This document shows, one piece after another, positions 16,117 through 24,302 of a stretch of 64,000 bases of DNA (its first letter is position 1; each line of letters begins with the position of its first letter). A program made the position numbers and the translations under genes. The DNA lies in assembly GCA_963668655.2 (NCBI GenBank), contig CAXXPQ010000003.1, positions 62,001 through 126,000 on the forward strand, in the 5' to 3' direction. The notes under the pieces are model-generated. The model had not been told where the DNA came from, made no database searches, and saw nothing but the letters and a program-made list of their open reading frames with translations. Source of the DNA: G963668655 sp963668655 (lineage in GTDB: Bacteria > Myxococcota_A > SURF-8).

Positions 16117-17906
16117 ATGTCTCATCGATTTATCCTGCTTGCTTTCGCTGCCGTTCTTCTTTTCTTCCCGGGATGTTCGACGGAATCCGATGAAGGAACC
16201 GCGCTCTGCGAAACCCCGGGGGAACGGTACTGTGACGGTCCCCTCATTCAGGAATGCTCGACGGACTACGAATGGGAAACCGTTGAGGATTGTTCCGCTT
16301 CCGACCGCACGTGCGAGAACGGACAGTGCATTTCCCCGTCCGAATTCCGAGCAACGCGCCTGCCGGTTCCCGGGGAACTTCACGTGGATATTCCCGGCGA
16401 ACTGGAATGCGGCCAAGCATGGCTGATTCCCTTTTTCGCCTCCCGGCAGGACGAAACCGCCGATTACGAAATCGGTTTCGGGGCTGCGGAAAGACTCCGA
16501 ACGTCCCCGGAATCATCGGCCCGCCTTTCCATGTCTTTCGATGGCGCGACATCTCCGCTTCCGGCACGCACCCTCGGCCAATGGGCCTTCGATCGCTACA
16601 ACCGCGAACGAGCGGAATTCCTGTGGGAAAATCGCGGAAAGACCTCCCCGGAGATTCGCCGCCGGTCGCAACCCATGGCCTCGGGATGCACGAAAAGCGC
16701 CGAGTGCGCAACGGATGAAATCTGCAACGAGGGGCAATGCGCCTCCAGCGTGACGCTCTATTTCGACGCCTGGACGATCTCCACCACGCTGACCGCCGGA
16801 GTGGCCGCAAAGGGAGCAAGCTGCGCTGTGCTGCTCGACGAGAGCGACGCATCTTCCGTCTCCCAAAGCGCACTGGACGATCTTCTGAACGCCTGCGAGA
16901 ACGTCATCGTACCGCGCTCGCATCTCTTCTTCGGCGAACCGGAATTCACCGTGGACGGCAAGCGGCTGGATGTTTCCGACCGCGACGAAGACGGCCTGCT
17001 CCAGGTGCTGATGAGTTCCAAGGTAAATGAAGAGAATGTCTGGGGATTCTTCGCTTCCGCCGACTTCTTCGACAGCGAGACGGACTATCCTTCCAACGAA
17101 CGCGATATCGTGTACATCTCCGTCCCGGAAGATTCCTCCGAAATTCCCGTCATCCAGGCCACGATCATCCACGAGTATCAGCACCTGCTGCACTTCGCCG
17201 GACATGCCTGGGGGCCCTGGATTTCAGGTGACGAAAACGCGGACATGAGTCCGGTGTGGCTGGATGAGGCCATGGCCCATCTGTCGGAGGAAATCGGCGG
17301 ATACGGCGTGGACAACATCCTTCTGGTCAACGAAGTCCTCAAGGTCATCAACACCACCAGTCTGTCCTTCGGGGAAGACGATCTCATGCGCCGGGGCATG
17401 GGCCTGATGTTCATGCTGTATCTGTTCGAACAGGCCGGGGGCGTGGAATATTCACTGGATCGGTGTCCGATTCGGGCGGGGCGGAATTCCTGCAAGCCGT
17501 TATTTTCTCTGGAAAAAACGGATTCGAAGCCGTGGAGGAAGCCGTCGGCGGTGATTGGAACGATTTCCTGTTCGACTGGCTGGTGACGGTGGCCGTGGAT
17601 GGAACGGGCGCGACCGATGACCCGAAATACAACTATCTTCCGGTCATCGCGGATCCGGACACCGGCCACGAAATCGGCATCGAAACCAACGGCACCCGGC
17701 AAAATCCCTACAACGGGTATGCGGATCTGGAATTGACCGGACCGCGCTGCCTCGACCTGGCGGAACCGCTGTCCGGCTCCCTGGACGCCATGGGCGTGAA
17801 TTTCATCCTCGTCGATGCTTCGCTTGCGGGCTCTGCGATCCTGGTGGAAGGACCGGAAACCGATCTTTACCTGGGCGTGGTTTCCGCGCCGGCGGCCTGC
17901 GAGTGA
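16117..17906 (+). pseudogene. Secreted HExxH metallopeptidase lipoprotein, frameshifted
   Basis: The intended product is a roughly 595-residue lipoprotein: ATG at 16117 with GGAGA ahead, lipobox FPGC (Cys20), then Cys-rich segments and a catalytic domain. The zinc site is HEYQH at 352-356 and a likely third ligand Glu384 in WLDEAMAHLSEE, resembling M30/M6-like bacterial zinc peptidases. The frame opened at 16117 runs to 17586, but after about 17450 the protein-like sequence continues in another frame (AEFLQAVIFSGKNGFEAVEEAVGGDW) to a stop at 17906. One missing base between about 17447 and 17462 explains this. It may be a real mutation or an assembly error. If real, the catalytic site survives but the last 150 residues are lost. 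Confidence 0.75.
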
Positions 17907-17909
17907 TAA

Positions 17910-19202
17910 TCACTCCGGGCGGATTTCGCTCATGCCGTCCATATAAGGCCGAAGCGCCTCGGGAATACGGACCGAGCCGTCCGCCCGTTGGCCGTTTTCC
18001 AAAACGGCCACCAACGTGCGTCCCACCGCCAGCCCGGAGCCGTTCAGCGTGTGGCAGAGGCGCGGCTTGCCGCCTTCCTCCTTGAAACGCAGCTTCATCC
18101 GCCTGGCCTGGAAATCCTCGCAGTTCGAACAGGAACTGATCTCCCGATAGCGGCCCTGGCCGGGTAGCCAGACTTCCAGGTCGTAGGTTTTGGCGGAACT
18201 GAAACCCATATCGCCGGAACAGAGCGAAACCACCCGGTAGGGAAGTTCCAGACGTTTCAGCACGGCCTCGGCGTGAGAGGTCAACAATTCCAGTTCCTCG
18301 TAGGATTTTTCGGGATGGCTGACGTGGATCAGCTCGACCTTGTTGAACTGATGCTGGCGGATGTATCCGCGCACGTCCTTGCCGTAGCTTCCCGCCTCGC
18401 TGCGGAAACAGGACGTATGGGCGCACAGGCGCACGGGAAGTCGCTCCGCCTTAAGAATCTCCCCGGCGTATAGATTCGTAAGCGGCACCTCCGCCGTGGG
18501 AATCAGATAGAGTTCCCGGTCCATGCCTTCCATTTTGAAGAGATCTTCCTCGAACTTCGGCAACTGTCCCGTTCCTTGCAGGATTTCGGGAAGGACCAGA
18601 AGCGGCGTCATGATCTCCGTGTATCCATGCTCTTTGATCTGCATGTCCAGCATGAACTGACCCAGAGCCCGCTCCAGGCGCGCTCCGGCGCCCTTCAACA
18701 CCGTAAACCTCGCACCCGCAAGCTTCGCGCCGCGGGCGAAATCCAGAATATCCAGGGATTGGCCCAGTTCGTCGTGCCATTTCGGCTCGAAATCGAAGAT
18801 CGGCGGCTCGCCCACCGTACGTAACACCTGGTTGTCCGACTCGTCCTTTCCGTCGGGAACGCTTTCGTGGCACAGGTTCGGCACGGCCATCAGGGCATCG
18901 TGGATTTGGGTCTCCACCGCCTTCAAGTCCGGCTCCAATGCCTTGATTTTGCTGGAGGAATCCTTCAGTCCGCTCCGCATTTCCCGGACGCTTTCCGACT
19001 GCGGTCCCTCCTTCGCGATCCGTTCCTTGATCCGCTGGTTGGCCTCGTTCTGAAGTCGGCGCAATTCCTCGACTTCCACGATCAGACGCCGCCGTTCCTC
19101 GTCCAGAGCGATGATCGGCTCCAACTGCGCTTCGGCGCCCCGCCGGGCCAGACCGGCCTTGACTTCCTTCAGATTATTGACGACGGTTCGCAGATCCAGC
19201 AT
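17910..19202 (-). CDS. serS: Seryl-tRNA synthetase
   Basis: Charges tRNA-Ser (and tRNA-Sec) with serine in the cytoplasm. The 430-residue length is normal. The N-terminal 110 residues are the long antiparallel coiled-coil arm that recognises the tRNA variable loop. The catalytic core shows the class II motifs: LPKFEEDLFKM, the TSCFRSEAGSYGKDVRG motif 2 region, EISSCSNCEDFQARRM and the motif 3 segment LNGSGLAVGRTLVAVLEN. GGGAGGTGACACC precedes the ATG. The stop lies 3 bases from the stop of the convergent metallopeptidase gene, with no visible terminator. Confidence 0.97.
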   Translation of the reverse strand: MLDLRTVVNNLKEVKAGLARRGAEAQLEPIIALDEERRRLIVEVEELRRLQNEANQRIKERIAKEGPQSESVREMRSGLKDSSSKIKALEPDLKAVETQIHDALMAVPNLCHESVPDGKDESDNQVLRTVGEPPIFDFEPKWHDELGQSLDILDFARGAKLAGARFTVLKGAGARLERALGQFMLDMQIKEHGYTEIMTPLLVLPEILQGTGQLPKFEEDLFKMEGMDRELYLIPTAEVPLTNLYAGEILKAERLPVRLCAHTSCFRSEAGSYGKDVRGYIRQHQFNKVELIHVSHPEKSYEELELLTSHAEAVLKRLELPYRVVSLCSGDMGFSSAKTYDLEVWLPGQGRYREISSCSNCEDFQARRMKLRFKEEGGKPRLCHTLNGSGLAVGRTLVAVLENGQRADGSVRIPEALRPYMDGMSEIRPE

Positions 19203-19256
19203 GGTGTCACCTCCCTACGATGATCGATATCCGATGTCGGACGATTCCGGATCTAT

Positions 19257-19285
19257 TCTCTAGCATTCACCCGCTCCGAAGTCAA
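19257..19285 (-). promoter_or_regulatory. Candidate sigma-70 promoter for serS
   Basis: On the leftward strand TTGACT (19285-19280), a 17-base spacer and TAGAGA (19262-19257). The -10 is weak (3 of 6 matches) while the -35 matches 5 of 6. The leader would be about 48 bases. Confidence 0.4.
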
Positions 19286-19395
19286 TTCCGGATCGCAACG
19301 TTTCGGAATTAAGGAGCGGGGGGCTTGTGTCCGTTAAAAAATTTCTTCGGTTCTTGAAATCCGTAAAAATGAGCTTTCCAAAGACATCATCCTGC

Positions 19396-19424
19396 TTGCA
19401 AGAATGAAACGCATACGGTATAAA
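19396..19424 (+). promoter_or_regulatory. Sigma-70-like promoter for the P-domain lipoprotein
   Basis: TTGCAA (19396-19401), exactly 17 bases, then TATAAA (19419-19424). The predicted start near 19431 leaves a leader of about 25-40 bases before the ATG at 19456 or 19471. Confidence 0.6.
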
Positions 19425-19455
19425 AAAATGTTACGTTCGACCTCAAGATGAATTA

Positions 19456-21852
19456 ATGGACTGGAACACCATGATGAAACAGAGCACGGACCGATCGTTA
19501 TTCGTACTATTTCTGCTGGTTTGCCTTGCCGCGACGTTGACGGCTTGCGGTTCTTCCATGGAAACGGACGGCGATGCGGATGCGGACGTTGACGAGGAAA
19601 CCGAAATCCCCCATGCGGACGGCGATCTCGACATGGAACAGGATGACGACATAGAACTTGCCGATACGAAGCCGATCGACGGGGACGCCGATCCGGAAAG
19701 CGCCGAAGACGGAGACGCGGAGGCGGAAGAAGGCGAGGAGGAAATCGAAGTGGTGGAGATCGATTTCCCGGACGCGGAAGAACCGGAGTGGGATTTCGAA
19801 TTTCCGATCATCGAGCGTTGCGTTCCCGGCCAGCGGATCTGCCTGGCCAACAAGCTCAAAGTCTGCAACGGCGACGGCCGTTCCTGGTCCCGCGAGCTTT
19901 GCGAAGCGAACGAGATCTGCGTCCTGGACGCCTGCGAAGAAGTGATTTGCGAACCGGGAGAGGAACGTTGCGACGCGGGCAACGTGATCCGCTGCAATTC
20001 GGAAGGCGTCCGTTATGATATCGAGAAGATCTGTCGTCCTCCGGAAACCTGCCTGGAAGCAACCTGCGTTTCCGTCTGCGATCTGGCGATTCCCATCCGG
20101 AAGGACCAGTTGCTGCAAGGCGACACCCGGGGAAAAGCCAACGCCGTGCAAACCATGTCTTCCTGCTGGACGGATTCCGTGGGCGCGCCGACCATCGGCC
20201 CGGACGAAGTATACGCCATCGAACTTTCCCAAGGCGAAGCCGTGCGGATCAAGGTCACGCCGCTGACCCGGCACTTCGACTCCGCGGTATACGTTTTCTC
20301 CGACTGCGAACGGCTCCCCGATTCCTGCCTCGGGGGCGCGGACGCCTGCTGCGCGCTGACGCCGGACGAATTTTCCTTCACCGCGCCCGCCGACGGAACG
20401 TTTTTCATCGCGGTGGACAGTTGGGAGAACAACGGCGGGGAGTACACCATCAAGGTTTCCCCCACCCAGCCGAAAGACGCCGATGTTTCGGCAAGCAACC
20501 TGCGCATTCAGCAGATCGACGAAGAGGAACTTGTGCTGCTGGCCGCCGTGGCCAATCACGGCCCGCAAACGGTGGATGTACTTCGCGTGGGAATTTACCT
20601 GTTTTCCACGGAAACGCCCTCCGCCGGCGACCTTCCCTTCCGGGAGGTGGCCTATCTCAATCTGGCGCCCGGAAACAGTCGAACCGCCGCCTTCCGCTTC
20701 CCCGATCCGCCGAAAGGATCCTACAACGTCTTCGTCGCGGCCGACTGGAATTTTCATTTTCACGATCCGAACCGCGCGAACAACATCGCCGGTCCCCTGG
20801 CCTTCGATCATCCGTCGGGCGTAAACGAAACCCTCTTGACGCCGCCGGAATCCCAGGGCGGCCGGATTCAGTTCATCGGAGAGAAATCCTATTACCGTTT
20901 CCCCTGCCGCGAGGGCCGCACCCATCTGCTGCAAGTCTCCATGGAGCCGGACATTTCCGGCCTGGACGCCAGGTTGACTCTCTATGGGGCCGATGATGAA
21001 ACCGTTCTTGAACTGGCGGACGACGACGGAGCCGGACGGTCCGAGCGGATTCTTCACGTCTGCCGGGAAGACGGGTGGGTGCGCCTGTCGGTGGCCGCCT
21101 CTCCCGGAGCCGGGATCACGGAACGAACGGGAAGCTTCGAGGTCACGGCCGCCACGCTTTCCGAAGTATCCGTTCTGCCCGAGGAAATGAACGTCTTCCC
21201 CGGCCGATCCGCCCGGATTCAGGTGCAGGGACGCTTCGATCCGCTTCCGGAGGACGCCACGACGGCCTTGCAGGACGCCACCTTGTTTTCTTCGCTGAAT
21301 CCGTCGCTGGTCACCGTCTCCGACGACGGAACCGTCACGGCGTCCGCCTCCGGGGAAGGCACGGCCTTCGTCGTCGTCTCCCCGAAAGATCCCACGGTTT
21401 CCTCCACGACGGTCACCGTGCGGGTTTCTTCCGTGATTTCGGGGGAAATCTACCCTTCAGCCGACACGTTCCCCATGGATATTCCGGACAACAGTCCGGT
21501 CGGCGTGGAAAGCACCGTCGAAGTGACGGAGGACATCGCGCTGGCTCAAGTCGCCGTGGGACTCTCCATCACCCACGCCAAGGTGCAGCAGCTTTCCGTG
21601 GTTCTTACCTCTCCGCTCGGAACGTCGGTTACGCTGACCAACGGCGATATTACCGGGTCGAATCTCGTCACCGTTTTCGGCGCGCTTCTGGACGCCTACG
21701 GTCCGGGCAGCCTGACGGATTTCATTGGAGAGTCCGCCGTGGGAACCTGGACCCTGCACGTTTCCGACGGACAGGCCGGCCAAAGCGGGCGACTCAACAC
21801 CTGGCGGCTGTATCTCGTTTCCGATGATGAAGAACCCGTGGAATCTCCATGA
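19456..21852 (+). CDS. Mosaic lipoprotein: Cys-rich, PPC, CARDB, BIG2, P-domain
   Basis: A 798-residue predicted lipoprotein with lipobox LTAC (Cys31, or Cys26 if the ATG at 19471 is used). An Asp/Glu-rich tether with DGD and DAD units spans about residues 35-115. Next come two tandem Cys-rich modules (about 122-205), a PPC-type domain (about 225-335) and a CARDB-like segment (VLLAAVANHGPQTVDVLRVGIY). A second PPC-like domain, a bacterial Ig-like domain (about 565-655) and a C-terminal proprotein-convertase P-domain (about 665-790, LTSPLGTSVTLTNG and VGTWTLHVSDGQAG) complete it. There is no peptidase domain; P-domains without proteases occur in bacterial surface proteins. A binding or scaffolding role is inferred. 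Confidence 0.85.
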   Translation: MDWNTMMKQSTDRSLFVLFLLVCLAATLTACGSSMETDGDADADVDEETEIPHADGDLDMEQDDDIELADTKPIDGDADPESAEDGDAEAEEGEEEIEVVEIDFPDAEEPEWDFEFPIIERCVPGQRICLANKLKVCNGDGRSWSRELCEANEICVLDACEEVICEPGEERCDAGNVIRCNSEGVRYDIEKICRPPETCLEATCVSVCDLAIPIRKDQLLQGDTRGKANAVQTMSSCWTDSVGAPTIGPDEVYAIELSQGEAVRIKVTPLTRHFDSAVYVFSDCERLPDSCLGGADACCALTPDEFSFTAPADGTFFIAVDSWENNGGEYTIKVSPTQPKDADVSASNLRIQQIDEEELVLLAAVANHGPQTVDVLRVGIYLFSTETPSAGDLPFREVAYLNLAPGNSRTAAFRFPDPPKGSYNVFVAADWNFHFHDPNRANNIAGPLAFDHPSGVNETLLTPPESQGGRIQFIGEKSYYRFPCREGRTHLLQVSMEPDISGLDARLTLYGADDETVLELADDDGAGRSERILHVCREDGWVRLSVAASPGAGITERTGSFEVTAATLSEVSVLPEEMNVFPGRSARIQVQGRFDPLPEDATTALQDATLFSSLNPSLVTVSDDGTVTASASGEGTAFVVVSPKDPTVSSTTVTVRVSSVISGEIYPSADTFPMDIPDNSPVGVESTVEVTEDIALAQVAVGLSITHAKVQQLSVVLTSPLGTSVTLTNGDITGSNLVTVFGALLDAYGPGSLTDFIGESAVGTWTLHVSDGQAGQSGRLNTWRLYLVSDDEEPVESP

Positions 21853-21892
21853 TTTCACGGGAGAAAGAGGAAATCCGAGAGGAGCCCGGATC

Positions 21893-22708
21893 TTGAGCGC
21901 CCGGGATGCCGACCGGGACGCCGTGGGGCTGTTTTTCGACGCTCTGAAGATCGCCCCCCGGAAGGGCGGCCTGCGGGCTCTGGGAGTCGTGGCGGAAGCC
22001 TTTTCCACCCTGCCGTACGAGAATATTTCGAAGTTATTGAAAACCACCCGAGGCGAGGGACCGGAAGACTGGCGACGCCTGCCGTCGGAGGTCATCCGGG
22101 ATCATCTTCGCCACGGCCTGGGCGGAACCTGCTTTTCCCTGTCCAACTACCTGGCCCGGATCGTCAACAGCCTGGGCTTCGAAACCCGCTTCGTTCTGGC
22201 CGACACACCGGGAGGAAAAAACCATCATTGCGCACTCTTGACGCGCCAAGGAAATGAAACCTACCTGATCGATCCTGGATATCTGATCTGCGAACCGATA
22301 CAACTGCCCGATAATTCGGTGGAAATCGCCACCTCTCGGGGAACGTTGCGGCTGGAGCGCAATCATGAAAACGGACGTTTCCTTCTCAGCGGCCCGGGGG
22401 AAACGGAGCGGAAAATCCGTTACGAACTCCACGCCGCGCCCGCCACGGAAGCGGCCTTCCGGAACGCCTGGGACGACTCGTTCGAATGGCCGGGCATGCG
22501 GCAGCTCGTCATCACCAGGCACACGCAAGACGGCCAGCTCTACCTTCACAACCGCCATTTCCGGCGCATACGAACGGAAGGCGTGGAGAAACGCAACCTG
22601 CGGGAAAACCTGGAGAAAACCGCCGGAGACGCCTTCGGGATCGACCCGGAAAAGATCCGCCGGGCGCGAAGCCTGCTGAACGAACGACGACCGGGAAAAA
22701 AGATCTGA
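21893..22708 (+). CDS. Arylamine N-acetyltransferase-like enzyme
   Basis: A 271-residue protein of the NAT family, which uses a Cys-His-Asp triad to move an acyl group from CoA to amines, or in some clusters to form amides. The triad is visible: Cys80 in GGTCFSLSNYLA, His111/His112 in KNHHCALL and Asp127 in YLIDPGY, close to the usual 69/107/122 spacing. The TTG start at 21893 is preferred because GGAG lies 8 bases upstream. An in-frame ATG at 21824 lies inside the previous gene and would add a non-conserved tail. The N-terminal PYENISKLLK matches the family. The product is cytoplasmic; the substrate is unknown. It lies 40 bases after the P-domain lipoprotein gene. Confidence 0.82.
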   Translation: MSARDADRDAVGLFFDALKIAPRKGGLRALGVVAEAFSTLPYENISKLLKTTRGEGPEDWRRLPSEVIRDHLRHGLGGTCFSLSNYLARIVNSLGFETRFVLADTPGGKNHHCALLTRQGNETYLIDPGYLICEPIQLPDNSVEIATSRGTLRLERNHENGRFLLSGPGETERKIRYELHAAPATEAAFRNAWDDSFEWPGMRQLVITRHTQDGQLYLHNRHFRRIRTEGVEKRNLRENLEKTAGDAFGIDPEKIRRARSLLNERRPGKKI

Positions 22709-22754
22709 GGGCCATAAAGATCGGGCGGAAAAAAGAACGGAAAGGGGGCGTCGC

Positions 22755-23696
22755 CTACCGCTTCTTTCCGGATTTCTTGTTGGATTTCGAACGCTTGGAA
22801 TCTTTCCCGACGACGGGTGCAGCTCCCGCCGTCGCCCGGCGCAGGGCGAGTCTCGGCAGCCAGTAGACGGCGAAGAACAGGGCGATGGCCATGAGAATCA
22901 GCGCGATGAACTGCGAGGTGCTCAACGCGCCCACCGTGCCCCGGCCGCCGTCATCCCGGATGAACTCCAGCAGAAAGCGATAAAACGAGTACAGAAAAAC
23001 GAATCCCATGATGATCCAGCCGTCCACGTAGCGGGCCCGGGCGGGCGTTCCATCTTCCATGGGAACGGGCTCGCGATTTTTCTTGGCCCAACGTAGCGCG
23101 AACAGGGAAATAGCAAACAATATCAACCCGGTAGCGGATGAAAAGAGCTGAGTGGGCAGCACAGGAACCGACCAACCGCTGGACAAGAGTTCCCAACCCC
23201 GACTGCTGTGCTGCTGTTCCACCAGGCTTCCAGGGGGAAAACTGATGGCGAAAGCACTGTCCGATCGCACGCCGTAGCAGCAGCCGCGCAGAAAACACCC
23301 GAAGCGCGTCAATCCAAGTCCCAGGGCCAGTTCGGGAGCCACGATATCCAGATAGGACCAGATATCCGCTTTCTTGACCTTCCAGTAAATGACGCCGGCT
23401 CCCACGCCGAAGATGTATCCACCGTAAGCCACCAGGCCGCCTTCCCGCAGATTGAGCATGCGCCCCAGGGTCCAATGCATGTGCAGGTTGGTGATGATGT
23501 GAAAGAAACGAGCCCCGACGATGGCGAAGGACAATCCCAGAATCATGGCCGTATAAGCCTTGCTTTCGTCCAGGCCGTACCACTTGACCAGATAGCCCAT
23601 CAGGTACCAGCCGATCACGAAGGAAAGGCCCAGCATGACGCCGTAGCCGTAGACCGGGAGGTCCAACCAGGGAACGTAAAACAGAACCGGTTTCAT
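22755..23696 (-). CDS. lgt: Prolipoprotein diacylglyceryl transferase
   Basis: Inner-membrane enzyme that adds diacylglycerol from phosphatidylglycerol to the lipobox Cys, the first step for every lipoprotein in this window. The 313-residue protein has seven or more hydrophobic segments, the glycine-rich REGGLVAYGGYIFG and the signature region LTRFGCFLRGCCYGV with the conserved Arg. The C-terminus after residue 290 is a Lys/Arg/Ser-rich cytoplasmic tail. AAGGA lies 7 bases before the ATG at 23696. Open frame continues upstream of this ATG but codes for nothing Lgt-like. Confidence 0.95.
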   Translation of the reverse strand: MKPVLFYVPWLDLPVYGYGVMLGLSFVIGWYLMGYLVKWYGLDESKAYTAMILGLSFAIVGARFFHIITNLHMHWTLGRMLNLREGGLVAYGGYIFGVGAGVIYWKVKKADIWSYLDIVAPELALGLGLTRFGCFLRGCCYGVRSDSAFAISFPPGSLVEQQHSSRGWELLSSGWSVPVLPTQLFSSATGLILFAISLFALRWAKKNREPVPMEDGTPARARYVDGWIIMGFVFLYSFYRFLLEFIRDDGGRGTVGALSTSQFIALILMAIALFFAVYWLPRLALRRATAGAAPVVGKDSKRSKSNKKSGKKR

Positions 23697-24302
23697 CGAC
23701 GGATCCTTTTTCTGATTTCCTTGCCGAAAGTGCGTCCGAATCGCGTTTCGATCCGCAAGCACTTTGTCAGATCGGACCTGGAAAGTCAAGGTCGTGAACG
23801 GACTTGCCGGGGAAATACGGACGATGCAACATTGCGAATACGAACGGGCGTGATTACAGGAACTACGCTCCTTTTCGACTCTCCCGAGCCATCCGACTTT
23901 TCGGTCCCGTTTCGGGCCTTTTCCGCGCTTCGTCCGGGTGACACGTTTTTCATGCGTATCCGTTTGATATAACCAAGCTTTCACGTATTTTTGCGTTCAC
24001 CCGGACGGTCCGCGAAATGCGGCCGTTTCAGCCGTTTCCCACGGCCGAGCCTCCACGCCACAAACGCAACGTTTTCTCTAGTCTTCTCAATGCCTTACAA
24101 AACCTCCCCGGAAGGTTTTTCCCAACCACCATGTCCTTCGTTATAGACCCTATGACCCGGCCGGGGTTTCTTTTACTTCCGAGAAAAAAGAAAGACGCGT
24201 CCCCGGACAATTCCGGCGGCGGATCGTGCCGTATTACGACGCAATCTCCCGGCAACCTGAAGGATGGGACAAGGAATGGCATCGAACGGAAAAGGACGGC
24301 TC
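23697..24302. other. 606-base non-coding gap with hairpins
   Basis: Divergent spacing between lgt (leftward) and the ComEC-like gene (rightward). I see no convincing reading frame. A hairpin with arms AAAACCT/AGGTTTT and a 7-base loop ends in T5 at 24099-24120 and is terminator-like in the rightward direction. Near 24155-24180 a GC palindrome CCCGGCCGGG is followed by a pyrimidine run. Together these could end a small transcript starting in the gap, but no matching promoter was found. Confidence 0.35.

Noticed and set aside
23697..23984. N-terminal extension of Lgt by 96 codons.
   Set aside because: Lgt starts at MKPVLFY with AAGGA ahead; the extension has no membrane segment or homology and is Arg/Lys-rich.
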